Assembly (NCBI GenBank): GCA_047495785.1
Contig: JBLDXI010000055.1
Coordinates: 1,302,001 to 1,366,000, forward strand
Source of the DNA: Lepidodermella squamata
Taxonomy: Eukaryota; Gastrotricha
Direction: 5' to 3'
DNA length: 64,000 nt
The notes beneath the pieces were generated by a model. It made no database searches. It was not told the DNA's origin and saw only the letters and a program-made list of their open reading frames with translations. Positions 44,290 through 55,605 of the stretch are shown piece after piece. The translations under genes were made by a program, and so were the position numbers. Each line of letters begins with the position of its first letter. The stretch's first letter is position 1.

Positions 44290-44817
44290 CTATTCTTGAT
44301 TTTCGTCCAAGGCTTCGGCCAAGACCTCGTCCAGAACGGCTCGCGCTGTTGCTGCCTGTTGGGCTGCTTGCTGCGCTGCTACCTGTTGCTGCGCTGCTAC
44401 CTGTTGGGCTGCTGCTTGTTGCTGAGCTACTGCTGCTGCTGCCTGCTGGGCTGCTGCGTGCTGTGTCCGGGCAGCTGGCTCTACCTGGCTAATCATATCG
44501 TTGAGCAACCATTTCAGGGCGCAGCTTCGTTCATTCATCTCAACCAGTATGACCTGTTGGCCGAGTAGTACCTCGATGGCGGGACTCATTGTGTGGGGTA
44601 TCATCATTCTAACGCGTAATAAATTAGATTAGCCGACAGAAAATTCGTCAAAAGCTTACCTATGTTCCTCAAGATACTTGAGGTCCCGTTTTACTATGTC
44701 CACCTCTCTGGACATTACTTGCTTAAAGGCTTGCAGCATATTTATTAAACGCTGTGCATCGCGAGCAGCAGCACACAGTTCGTTGTAGGTAGCAATAGGG
44801 TTATATTGCTGATCCAT
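44290..44817 (-). CDS. Polinton Ala/Gln-rich coiled-coil protein, two exons
   Basis: Exon 1 (44660-44817) starts MDQQYNPIATYNELC and is helical (AFKQVMSREVDIVKRDLKYL). A 51-nt intron (44609-44659) joins to exon 2 with a short folded part and then an Ala/Gln repeat (AAAQQVAAQQQVAAQQAAQQ), ending acidic. About 159 residues. The Ala/Gln run is a product of GCTGCT/CTG-type repeat expansion. It is probably structural or accessory; no family recognised. Confidence 0.6.
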
Positions 44818-45118
44818 AACAAGTTATTCTATAGAATTATTCTATAAATGTGAAAACTATAATGTGTAACCTCAGTCCGATAATATTTCCTGCACCCAAG
44901 TTTATTATACGATTGATGACGGGTCCGCATCAATAATTATATATGTCAAACTCCACTTTGGCTGACAGGTAGTTAGGTAAAATGGTGACTTTTGGCTAGC
45001 ATTATTTCAGGTTGCTGCATATAAATGTCGAAATCCACTTTCCGCAACAGGCAGGATGGCAGGACAGTGATTTTGGAACCATAATTTAGGGAGGTATAAG
45101 TCTTCATTACTCGTGTTG

Positions 45119-45152
<34 letters not shown>

Positions 45153-45413
45153 GCTATTTATATTATATTTATTGAGATTGTCATTCATACATTAAGGTCT
45201 ATTCAATTCATGTTTTATGGTTGTTCTGGCTACTACCTACTACTACTACTACTACTAGTTATGATTGCCAAAATAATTGTGAGTGCGTGGTGTCCACAAG
45301 CTCCGCCCACCTCGCATGCTATTGGCTGTGCGCGATTATAATATATAGAGTGAGTACGAAGTAAAAATAAAAAAATTAAGGTGGATTTGTTTTAACACAA
45401 AAAAATTGAAATT

Positions 45414-45977
45414 TTATTTTGAATTCGCCAAAGCGATAACAAGAAATTTTTCCACAGCCATATTTTGCATTTCAGATTTGGGATCGGTTATCCCTGTAAT
45501 ACAAAATCGACCTGATGAAAACAAATTAATACTAACTTTCTGGTCCATAATATTTTCGATTCGCAAAGCAGGAAACCGCGTCAAGTCGAGCTTTACTCGA
45601 GTGCTAATTGAAGATAATTCATTCAGGAGAGTTGTATTGAAGCTAATAGTCGTTGGTAGTTGACCAGTAACGGTACAATTACGAATTCGAAAGTTTTGAA
45701 ATTTGATCGAGTTATTGTTGCTCTGCAGCTGAAGTTTTCTCGCTAACCGCCGCCCGCATTTCAGAGCCAATTCTGGTTTCTTGGCTATAACAACAATGTT
45801 GCCTGTTTTGAAAATCAAGGCGGAATAGTATTTTTCCTTGATGATAACGGCATTCCTGAATCTCGGTGATATTTCTGCCATTCTGAAATACGTGATTATT
45901 TTACGCAGCTCGAGTTCAACACCGCCCAGGTTAAAAGTAGCAACAGTATTTCTGATAAAAACGTCGATATCAAACAT
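45414..45977 (-). CDS. TATA-binding-protein (TBP)-like protein carried by the Polinton
   Basis: 187 residues from the ATG at 45977 (an ATG six codons earlier also exists). Two imperfect repeats match the TBP saddle. Repeat 1 has NTVATFNLGG, like the NIVSTVNLGC start of TBP, then RFRNAVII and SALIFKTGNIVV, corresponding to RFAAVIMR and TALIFxSGKMV. Repeat 2 has FRIRNCTVTG, then RFPALRIENI and INLFSSGRFCITG, corresponding to LFPGLIYR and LLIFVSGKxVLTG. Counting from the upstream ATG, F46, F62, F141 and F159 fall at the four positions where TBP inserts Phe into DNA. There is no long N-terminal tail. Sequence is far diverged from host TBP. It should bind promoter DNA, perhaps the element's own TATA boxes; that is inference. 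TBP is not among the Polinton core genes I know. Confidence 0.75.
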   Translation of the reverse strand: MFDIDVFIRNTVATFNLGGVELELRKIITYFRMAEISPRFRNAVIIKEKYYSALIFKTGNIVVIAKKPELALKCGRRLARKLQLQSNNNSIKFQNFRIRNCTVTGQLPTTISFNTTLLNELSSISTRVKLDLTRFPALRIENIMDQKVSINLFSSGRFCITGITDPKSEMQNMAVEKFLVIALANSK

Positions 45978-46130
45978 TATTTGAGAACATTGCAAAATGA
46001 ATAGGAAAAAAATTAAAACTGGGTGGCGCGCGCGCCTTTTATTCTGAAAAAAATTTCAAGTCTTGACCACCGTTATTATTCTGCTTCATCATCATCATCA
46101 TCTGGAATTATACCGGCCGCCGCCGCCGCA

Positions 46131-46922
46131 TCAGCGCCATCTTTTTATTTTTGATGTTGTCTTGGTCGATTCAGCCTGACGCAAAATGCGATATTTCTCC
46201 CACTCGCACGTATGAACACGGTCGATGGGGCGTTGACCATGCAAATCGGCGTGATATACGTTTGCACGCATGTTGACCAGGTACAAAACCGAACTGGTTG
46301 AGCCAGTGGCTGCGGCTTCTAATAGCGGTGAAAGTAGCCATCTCGGCGACACGAAATTGATTTCAGCCCCGGCTTCTACCATTCGAGATAGCGAGCGGCT
46401 TGTCAGGTTTGGATTAGCCGCTGCCACTAGCAAGAGCGACGCTCGATCGTTTTCTCGCATGTAGATAGACCAGAATGGTTCAAGGGCACACTTCATATCC
46501 GGTTCGTGGTCTGAAATAATGATAATAATAATAATAATTTTATTAATTTTTCATTTATTTAATAATAACTGACGCATGAATAAGGAGACGATGTAATCTG
46601 TCACGTGATAATTTTGAAGAATTTCGAAGAGACTTTTCGTCGCGCCGAATTTAAAAGCTGCATATTCGACCCAATATGGTGTGAGGCTATCACCTGTGGG
46701 TCTATTCGCGAAAACAATCCGACTCGTTATAGCCGTAAAGCGGTTATCGTTAGGCCTTAGGTACCACTCTATTCGCTTCTCCAGGTGATATTTAACTACA
46801 TACCTCCCGGTTTCGAAATAAGCTGTGCACAAATGGCCGAGCTCATGATCATTATGAATACACGATAAAATGTTGTCAATAATATGGTGAAAATTCCAAG
46901 GGTGTTTGAAAATTTCCTCCAT
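46131..46922 (-). CDS. Ankyrin-repeat protein carried by the Polinton
   Basis: Two exons joined by an intron near 46510-46575 (donor GTCAGT, acceptor TTTCAG). Exon 1 encodes 116 residues with no recognised domain (MEEIFKHPWNFHHIIDNILS), which could be an F-box-like or other adaptor head. Exon 2 has ankyrin-type repeats: ASLLLVAAANPNLTSRSLSRMVEAGAEIN, then LSPLLEAAATGSTSSVLYLV and ANVYHADLHGQRPIDR. Total about 230 residues. Ankyrin proteins with a degradation-adaptor head are common host-interaction genes in large DNA viruses; that role here is only a possibility. Confidence 0.65.
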
Positions 46923-47340
46923 TTCTTCGAATTATTAGCAATTCGCAATATTATAACAAGAATCGCATATATTACATGTCACGAAAGTAAAGCGCGCGAA
47001 ACCTGGCGGTTTTTTTTTATTCCCAGGGTTTGGTGAGCGGTGATCGTTTTGATGAGCGGTGACGTGTGTTGACGTGCCGCTCCTCTCTACCCGCGCTTAT
47101 AGTGCATTAACGCCAGTGTATAATGGAACTTTGACAGCAGCAGGAGCATTACAAATTATTGGTGTGCTTTCGCGCCATCTAAGTAACTTCATGCACTAAC
47201 AACACTTTGCAGTTGCAATACCTATATTACTCCTGCAAATTTTCGCAATTTATTACCAACCTCTTGATACTGTACTAGTACTACTACTACTTTGCGAGCA
47301 TTCAGCACGATCATCATCATCATCATCATTATTAGTATCG

Positions 47341-47637
47341 ATGGATTCTCGAGCCAGTGGTTTTCGAAGCCCTCAAGGACAACAGCAGCAACAACAACAA
47401 CAGCCATCTCCTGCGGTTGTAACTGTCCATCCTCAACAGCAGCAGCAGCGGAATCAACTGCGCGATTTATCACTTGCCATTGACAATATTGGATTCCGAA
47501 TTGATCAGCTCGAGCGTAAAGTCGACTCGTTGATGATTTTACAACGCGAAACTGCGGAAGGCTTACTAATGCTGGTGCAAGTGATTGAGCGTGTTCGGCT
47601 GATTCGAAGCATTTTAAATGCCCCCATGTTAGATTAA
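47341..47637 (+). CDS. Polinton plus-strand Gln-rich coiled-coil protein
   Basis: 98 residues. MDSRASGFRSPQGQQ begins a Gln-rich stretch, then a coiled coil with heptad hydrophobics (LSLAIDNIGFRIDQLERKVDSLMILQ) and a helical end. It lies at the right end and reads toward the right TIR. A TATAATG at about 47119 is a weak promoter candidate. It is likely a small accessory or structural protein. The opposite strand also shows a long open frame, but with low-complexity content only. Confidence 0.5.
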   Translation: MDSRASGFRSPQGQQQQQQQQPSPAVVTVHPQQQQQRNQLRDLSLAIDNIGFRIDQLERKVDSLMILQRETAEGLLMLVQVIERVRLIRSILNAPMLD

Positions 47638-48040
47638 TGCGATGATTTTCACACAATTCGCAAGGAGTGATTTGTGAGGCGCAAGGAGTGAGTGAGTGAG
47701 TGAGTGTTTTAATTGCGCAATAAAATTTCAATGCAAGGTGTGTATGTAATTTATTTATTAATCAAAAATCGATTTGATGTTTATTACGATAGACAACGCA
47801 GCCAGCGAAATTGACATTTATTTTTGGGATTTTATTTTATTTTTTTTTTCCTACTGAATCGTGGTATTTGTTTACTTTATTTTGACTTTTCGGAAGTTTC
47901 CATTTTGCGAGCATCGATCCTGACCGTGGGAAAATCGCATCAAACGACCTATAGAATTTCATTATTTCCAATCAGCGTGATTTCCAATAATCGATAAGTA
48001 CCGAAAATCGATAATCGATAATCAATCAATAATGATCGGT

Positions 48041-48231
48041 CCTGCCGCTGTCACGTGACCGTGGGAAAACGACCTTGACATTTATTTCAAATTTTTGGCG
48101 CCAAAACTTTACACATGACCTTGACATTTATTTTTCCATCATTTTCCATATTTATTCTTATGATTCATTTCTCCGACCGTGGGAAAATATTTGAATTTTT
48201 GACCGTTGCTGGAGACCCCCCCCTTACTACT
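48041..48231. repeat. Polinton right terminal inverted repeat
   Basis: The reverse complement starts AGTAGTAAGGGGGGGG and matches the left end through CACGGTCGGAGAAATGAATC. It lacks most of the 51-bp units found on the left. Confidence 0.9.
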
Positions 48232-48237
48232 CATGTA
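48232..48237. repeat. Target-site duplication, right (CATGTA)
   Basis: Identical to 29496-29501, directly outside the right end of the Polinton. Confidence 0.9.
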
Positions 48238-48477
48238 GCCTATTTTTTCGATTTTAATTTTTTAGCCGCCTTATTATATTTTTCAGTTGCGATGAATTGT
48301 GAGTAAAAGGCCTCTGCAATAAGAAAAGCTTTCCCCGTGCACACGTGACAGTTCAGAGATGCAACCGCACACCTTATAGCAATAATATACGTTTAGAACC
48401 TGTCAATTTCTGTTGAATGTATACATGAAGAATAAAAGCAAAGCCGTTCTAAAGCGCTAGATAAACTAAGATCCTAA

Positions 48478-50784
48478 CTACGGCAAGTCTTCAATCATGT
48501 TGCCGGTGATATGTTTCAGGTTTCCATCGTAGCCTAGGCGTCGAAGAGCCGACGATAGGATTGTCGCATCTTGCCGCAACTCGCTGATCAACCGCTCAAC
48601 ACGGCGAACATTGTCGATAATCTCCAGCGACTCGGTGTATGGGTTGTATCGAACTGTGAATGGTTTCTTGATCGAATCAGCGAATCGGCGCAGATCTTCG
48701 ACCGCCTCTTGGAAGCTGTTGTTGTAGAAATAGGTCTCTTGAAATGTTGTTATCATGCACTCGGTGTTGATTGCATCGCTTGGCTCAAATTTCTTAATGA
48801 CTGACTCCTCCGATAGAACGTGTTTCAACTCGGCCACGCATGACAGAAGGCCAGCGCCGTAGACCCGAAGTGGCGCCTCTTCCTCTAGGTCTGCTTGTGA
48901 AGCATGAGGAGCCGGAGTGCCGGGTAGTTTTGGCGCAAGTTGAGGGGCCGAGCGGCAAAGACCGAACTCAATCGTGAAAAAGTAGAGAATAGCAAGCTTT
49001 TTTATGTCCTCCTCAGATGCACCAAGAGAAGCAAGTCCGATTTCTTGCGAGAACTGCGCGAATTCAGGGTCGGCGAGCATTGGAACATGGCCCAATAACT
49101 CGTGGCAACAGTCTCTGCAAAACAACACTTTTAAACTTCAAACGAAATCTGAATATATCCGGAAATTTACGGCTCTGGACTGTAGAAGGGCTCTGATGGG
49201 TGGCGAATATATTGGGTTGTATGGAAGACTCGGAAAGCAAGCCCAGCTAAGAAGTCCCGCGGCGACAGATATCCAGCGACTGGTCTTAGTTGGAAACCGC
49301 TACGAGCTGTTTTAGTTAGATTCAATGATCATAAAATCATAGTCCCAGAAAATGCGTTACATTTCAAAAATTTCGATACATCTGCGAGTTGAGGAACGTC
49401 GCTGGTTGAGTAGAGATTCTCTTGCTGTAGAAGCTGCATGTTGGCGAGAAACTCATTACAGGCGTAGTCGGGGTATAAACGCATGAGTTCGCCAAATACC
49501 TAAAAAAAACAGTCGTCCTTAAAATTCCAGAAAAATAGGTAATTACCGTTGCCCAGGTTTGCCGCTCTGATTCGCTGTACTCGACTCGTGGCAATGATTG
49601 GCCACTAAAATGAAAGGCAACACAATTACAGAATCGCAGACTTTTGCATGGAACTTACTGGCGGTAGCTGAGGGCGATTTGCCCGAACATCATGCGACGT
49701 TTCCTGTACTCGGGATCTTTGAAGCCCGGGTGATCGGCATCCAGTTCGGCGCCATACATCAACACGTGTTTAGAGGTGACGTCCAACTCATTAATACGCA
49801 TCGGAAAACCGGGGCTGACCTCAACTTCGCCATCATAAACTGAAATATCAAAAAAAAGTTTGAAGATGAGACATGCAGCTAGTTATTCGACTTACTTCTC
49901 AAGGACATTTGAGACTGTTTCTTCAGTTTGCTGCGTCGATACCGCACCCCGCCGACCTGTTGCTCGATTTGCATAAGAAGCTCGTTCAGCTTCTTACCAT
50001 CTTCCTGTAGGTTGACAAAAACATCGTAACGGCTCATTTGCCGCTTCAGAGGTGCTTTCTCCTCGGCGTGGTGAATGTTGATTTTCGGATTGTCCTGCTG
50101 TTGTTGTTGCATCATATCCTGATCTTCACCTGAATTCTCGCCGTAGGTTGGCTTTTTGTTTGTAGCAGGTTCAGGAAATGCTGGCTTCTTGTCTGAATCT
50201 CCAAAAGGCACCGGTGTTTTCTCGGCATCGATCGGCATAGGAGTACGAGCTTCCTCTGGAGTTTCGATTTTTCTCGAGTCGCATTCTGGCGTCCTTGAAC
50301 CAGAGGGGCTTTCGCTTATGGAACTTTTGCGGCTGTTCATCCCTTCGAACATGCTCTCCTTACGAATTTTAACCACGCCAACTTTGTGATCTTTCAGGTA
50401 GTTTAGTAGCTTGACAAGCATCGAATCAGTGGCTGTTTCCACGGATAGCACGCTGACGACACCCGAGTCAGTCTGCTTGTCGTCCATGTCTTGCATCTCC
50501 TGCTCGAGACTATGCATACGCTGGCCACGCCCGCGTGACGCCATAACAGCTGCATGCAGATCGTTGACATCGAGCGGTGGAGCGCCGTTAGACATCGGTG
50601 AAACGTCGCCGCCTGTGTGGTCGCCCATGCTCATGCTCATGCTCTTCGACTGAGGAGGACGTGGCGGTTTGGTTTTACCTGGAGCCGCGAGAGATGGCGA
50701 TTTCACCGGTGGGCGGTTGTATAGCGTGACTGCATTTTTCTTGTCATGCATGTACTGCGACAGGGCAAGACTTGCGTACATCAT
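48478..50784 (-). CDS. tph: Tryptophan hydroxylase (tryptophan 5-monooxygenase)
   Basis: Six exons (49896-50784, 49659-49839, 49547-49604, 49361-49499, 49171-49306, 48478-49114) join in frame to about 680 residues. The catalytic domain has [37 protein letters not shown], and [20 protein letters not shown] with the two iron-binding His and, downstream, TIEFGLC with the Glu ligand. TPH-type residues, as opposed to tyrosine hydroxylase, are [28 protein letters not shown] and [12 protein letters not shown]. It makes 5-hydroxytryptophan, the first step to serotonin, using tetrahydrobiopterin. The N-terminal half is long and low-complexity. An ACT-like regulatory part is recognisable only in pieces ([20 protein letters not shown] and [20 protein letters not shown]), about 100 residues apart. 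The C-terminal tetramer helix ([20 protein letters not shown]) is present. Confidence 0.92.
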
Positions 50785-51447
50785 CTTTCAGCCGGCTTTT
50801 CTGTTAAATAAGTGAAATTTCTATCATATAAACGAATTCGAAGTAAAATCGAAGGTGGAAACTGAGATTTTGCGATATGCACTTTCTCTTTCTTCCCACA
50901 AGCTAAAGAAGGTTTGGTCAGCATCCAATGTAACGTGCATCCTAGGATGGCTCAATTTAGCAGTAGTAGGAAGGGAATATTGGTCCCGATTTTTCAATCA
51001 GCGTTACTTTACACTGCCTGGCAGGCACGGCGCTAAAACAGCAAAAGCGACAAAACGGCAAAAAGAGATCTTTTAAACAGTAGTTTTTGCTGTTTCGTCG
51101 CATTAGCTGTTATGGCTGTCTGCCGTTGCTAGAATGCTACAAGGTCGAATGAAAGCCAAGGACAATTTTTTAAAAGAAATCAGCTCGAAGCTCGAATTAT
51201 CCTAAAAATGGCCATTTTTATAAAGCTATAGCCATTAATTGTCTCGGAATTTTATTCATGAATTTTGAATGTGTAAAATTTGACGCCTCCGACATATCCC
51301 GCGTGAATCATACAATGCAAAGGATTTTTCCTCCTTTTATTTATTCGCCACTCAAAAATCACAGCGCACTGGCTTGGAAAATCGCACTCGAAATAATGGT
51401 GTTGGTTTTTCAATTGTTATCAAGACGTATCAAATTAATTGATGTCG

Positions 51448-54400
51448 CTATCGCGTTCGCGACTCGTCCATCGGATTCTGCGCCACGCGTATGTGTATGG
51501 CGATGAATAGAGGCAGATAAGATAGGAAGTCTAGCAGATCGAGCGAGTGCGGTTCGGGACGGCCGGCGAACATTTTCGCGCATGCGCTGCGCTCGTGCTC
51601 GATCGTGACCCCGCCGGCGAGTAGCAGCACGCGGAACTGGTCCTCCGACATGCGCTTTTCATCATCGCTGCAAGTCAGCCATAGCCGTTTCGAAAAATCC
51701 ATTTTGTACTCGAGCAGCCGGAAGTCGATCTCGTTGACCATACTACGCACCCATTCGCTGTAATATATTTTTCGTTAGAATAAAAATGCACAAGATATGC
51801 GAAAAATAATTTAGCTAAAGCATTGGCTAAAAATAGATATTCCCTGTGGACTCGGCTTACTCAAGTGCTGTGATACGCATTGAAAAAGCTGCCATAATCA
51901 TAAAAACGCGTTGGTCGACGCCGCGAAGCATATCAACACCAAGTAGTTCAAAAACCTATTCAAGACAACAATAAAAAACTCAGTTCATTGCGACAAAAAA
52001 GAAATAATCACTCACTCGTTGAATGTAAAATGTCTCTTGGTCGTTCAGCTGAGGATTGACTCGAGTTAACGTGTTAAGGGTTTGCTCCATGTCCAGACGA
52101 CCTGATTTGTTGACATCATTCTAAATGGGACATACATTAGATGGGATAGCTACAAACTCAAGAAGATGACTAAACTAGAATAGCACTAAATTTTGTCTAA
52201 ATATACTAAGACTAGAAAGCTGACAACTCTGTTCAAACAACACAAATGCTTCACCATATCGTTCCAGACAACTCTTCGATGCTTTCGTTCTTCCTCAATA
52301 TCTTCCAACTTCTGTATAGTTGACGAAATTAAAATTTAATATATAAGAAATAAGTAGGGTAGCATTATTTTTGAGAAATCACAAAATCACGATATAACGT
52401 GAGATTACCGCTTGGAAAGCATATCGACAGCGTGATAAGACTGTCGGATCCTGGATGTAGTAGAACTGTTCCAGCCAGTCAGGATCAAACTGCTCAACGG
52501 GCTCGTCGTCTTCTGGGAACGGTTCGTTGTTGTTCACCAGCTTCGGTTTGCGGCCTCGGGCAGCTTTCTGCCTCTCGGCGATAGCGCGATCAAGGGCGCG
52601 TCGCTTCGTCGCCGATTTCGACGGCCGGAAAGACAACTCATCGGCCAGGGTGCTCGGTTGGCCCCAGTTGGCAGGCCGGGCTAGCTTTGTCTTCGCGGGT
52701 TCTTCCGGCGGAAGCTCAGGTGTTGCTGGCGTCGCTTCTTTGAACAAGAAATCGAAGTCGTCTGAAAGAAAAAAAAATCTATTTTAGTCACAATAATTGT
52801 CTAGGGTTGCAGCTTAAACCATCGTCCTGTTGAGATGGCCGAATCCGTTGCTTTGGAGCTTCATCATCGTCAGCTTCGGTTAGCAAAACTACGCGGCTCC
52901 TCGAAATTTTCGACATTGGTATCGGGGTGATTGGTGTGCGAGGTGTTGGCGGCGTCTCAGGTTCAGGAGGCGGAGGTCTGAAATTAAGATAGTATAAGAC
53001 CAAAGTATAATTTTATACTTTAAAAAGGGGCTTGGTATAGCCTTCAAATTAATCAAAGCTTACGGAGGATCTGGAGTCGGTTCAGGAGGCGGTGGGGTTG
53101 GTGCTTGCTTCTTCTTTTTCTTTCCACCTTTGATGCCTTTTTTGGGTTTTGGCAATTTGAAAGAAACCTTCCCCTTTTTCGGCGGAAGTGCCACGGGTTG
53201 ACGCTCCGGCTCGGGCTCCGGTGGTGGTGGTGTAAATTCTGGTGTCAAATCCTTTGGCGCGAAAATTGGCGAAAATTCGTCGGGAACTTGGAAAATTACC
53301 GGGTAATATTTGAATGACAGAAAATAGCATACTATACCTTGTTGAGTCGAAGCAGTGTTCGGCACAAAGTTGTAATCAGTATCATAGTTGGTGTCGTACA
53401 TTTTGTCTTGGAAATCAAGCTCAGGCCTGTTGTTGACGTCGTCATCGTCATCGTTCGCCCGCGCTATGTCCATCAACTCGTCCTCAGGTTCGTCATTCCA
53501 ATAGGCCAGCTCGTCATCTAGATCGGCGTCAACGTCTTTACCAGGCATGTTGGCGGTATTTTGGTGGCGTTTCAGTTTCTGCTCAGAACGCAACAACCGT
53601 TTCGCTGTTTCGGCGGCTTGACGACGCAACTTTTCGGCCAGAGCCAGAGCGGCGAGATAATCGCGAAGTTTCCTGGCTTCCTCCAATCTAGCTTTACGAA
53701 TTTCTTCCTTTGACAACTTCCCTTCTCTAATCAGTTTTAGCCGCTCCTATTGAGAGGAATCACAACAGTGATTGTAGCAAGATTCATTACAATATCAACA
53801 AACCCTCATCTTTTTCAGGAAAGCGCGATAATGTTCCCAACGCTCCTCAAAAGTCATACAGGGGCATACACCGCTGAAAAAAAATTGGTTAATATCTTGC
53901 AAATTTTCAATTTACAGATTGCCGCTTACTCCTCCATTTCATGATGCGTACAATGACCCTTGCATTTACAGTTGTGAAACCGGTCAGGGTTTGGTTTCCA
54001 TTCCAACAACCGCTTGCCGTGAACAAACGACCAAAACACGTGGTGCTGATTGTTGTCTCCGCGCTCCCTAACCGTTATCCATTTGTTCATACCATTGCTC
54101 CAGATTAATCGAGACTTGGCCTTTTGATCGGCGCGCCACTGGCGCTCCCTTAGCCGGTACTGGCTGCTGTTGGCGCGATGGTAGTAGAGCGCACCCGATT
54201 CGTCGACCATCTCATCGCCAGTAAACCACTTGGCATCGGCATTGTTGCTGCCCATTAGATCGAGGTAACGAATCATCTGCTCAAAACCGTCGACGTCGAT
54301 GTCCTTGTCCCATTGAGACAGCGGGGCCTTGACCCGGTATCCAATCGTTCTGTCAGCAGCTTTGCGCTAGACAAAAAGAAAGCAAAAATTGGCCATTTAT

Positions 54401-55094
54401 AAATAAATCCGACAGAAATCAGCCTCTGCAAATTATTCAAGTCCTAAATCCTGAATAACTTTATATAATATAAATGTTTGCTTTATATTAAGGTTGTCAT
54501 GTAGAAAGGCCAGTAGAGATTTGGTGATTTCCATCTAATACTTCTCCGATTTACCTTTTTCGAAACCCATTTACTGTTTCGACTTTTATGTGATTAAAAA
54601 TAAAAATGCGTTACCTCTCTTGCCCTTATCGATTGCTGTTGTCTGACTATTTGCTCGGCAACCAATCGCTCCTTTTGTCTATCTTGAAGCTCTTTTATCG
54701 CGTAGAGCAACCTCTCGCGATTCTCCGCCATGTGCCGTTCGACGAAAGCGAGATCGGACGCGGCCGTTGTAGTTCTACCTGGTGTTCCTCTGCTGTTTGG
54801 CGAATACACGATCGGCGGAAATTTCTGTGGAGCTGGCGGAGCTGGGTCATCGACCGGAGGAGCCGCTGCTGTGCGCTGATTTGTCGCGCTTTTCGCCAAG
54901 TTCGGATCCTCGGAGGCGTAAAGGCGCCTCTCACCAGGGCGATTACCATATCGCAACATTCGAGGGGTAACCCTCATAGAAACGCGATAAGGGCATGGAA
55001 GACGAACGCGGCGTAAGACAAACTCTTGGTTTTGAAGAGCCACCTTTACCGCATCCTCGCCTTTTGGAGCAATGATACAGGCCGACCAAACCAT
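51448..55094 (-). CDS. Large proline-rich, charged protein with C-terminal EF-hand-like part
   Basis: About ten exons, assembled by eye. Exon 1 starts at 55094 (MVWSACIIAPKGED). Next is a conserved-looking block (GYRVKAPLSQWDKD, SFVHGKRLLEWKPNPD, FHNCKCKGHCTHHEMEE) with a Cys/His cluster. A coiled-coil segment rich in Arg/Glu/Leu follows (LSKEEIRKARLEEARKLRDY), then acidic and Pro-rich linkers (PPPPEPEPERQP and APTPPPPEPTPDPP). The C-terminal exons have calmodulin-like helices (KSGRLDMEQTLNTLTRVNPQ and then MSEDQFRVLLLAGGVT). Introns are 45-60 nt. I do not recognise the family; a cytoskeletal or axonemal role is conceivable but not shown. Exon borders between 51750 and 52380 are uncertain. 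Confidence 0.6.
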
Positions 55095-55605
55095 GCTGCA
55101 CTTACTGCAATAACATCAAACTGGTCCGGGTATAGATGGTTTTTTGCGTGGCACACGGTCAAAAGCTAGTTTGTTTTTTTCCTGGCCCAAGTCACGGAGG
55201 ATAAACTATACTCATCTATTTTATCTATTCCGTGCGCGTGGCGGTTGTACTTTTCATTGCCCAGCTCTGTTGCTAAGCAGCCATGAATGTCCGCACCATT
55301 TTTAAATCAATAGGCACAAATGAAACACCAAAGTTAAGCTCCATTCATGAATAACTAATTTTTCCAAGTCTTGAAAATTTAGTTTTAATCATGCGAAATT
55401 CAGCAATTATCTTCATCAATAGTGATAAAATTTTAATAATTTCAATAACCAGAGTAGGTCATCAACAAAGATTATAAAGCGAGATCGTGTTTTGCAAACC
55501 GAAATCATTATCAAACCGGAAATTTTACATATTCATTGAGGAAAGTCATGAAAAGCGAGAAGTAGAAGCAATATTTGATAAGAAGCTATGCTGAATTCAT
55601 ATTTG

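Larger units (their letters stand above)
29502..48231. mobile_element. Complete Polinton/Maverick DNA transposon, 18,730 bp
   Basis: The ends are terminal inverted repeats starting AGTAGTAAGGGGGGGG, bounded by a perfect 6-bp duplication CATGTA. Inside are all hallmark Polinton genes: protein-primed DNA polymerase B, retroviral-type integrase, adenain-like protease, FtsK/HerA-type packaging ATPase, double-jelly-roll major capsid, minor capsid and a basic pX-like protein. Once short introns are removed, none of the core genes shows a stop or frameshift by eye, and the target duplication is exact, so insertion is probably recent. Most genes run on the minus strand; two unassigned genes run on the plus strand near each end. 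Additional cargo includes a TBP-like gene and an ankyrin-repeat gene. It sits between the 3' ends of the receptor and tryptophan hydroxylase genes. Confidence 0.95.

Noticed and set aside
44296-44568. Plus-strand Cys/Leu-rich open frame
   Set aside because: Mirror of the Ala/Gln repeat coding region on the minus strand; no signal or promoter.
47222-47731. Minus-strand open frame of 169 residues near the right Polinton end
   Set aside because: Low-complexity runs of Met, Val and Ala arise from the CAT and CAA repeats of the opposite-strand gene.
29502-48231. Considered as an integrated adenovirus-like genome
   Set aside because: Retroviral-type integrase, protein-primed polymerase with Polinton-type N terminus, long TIRs and a 6-bp target duplication identify a Polinton.
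48478-50784. First taken for tyrosine hydroxylase because of [14 protein letters not shown]
   Set aside because: [28 protein letters not shown] and NPYTESLEI fit tryptophan hydroxylase better.
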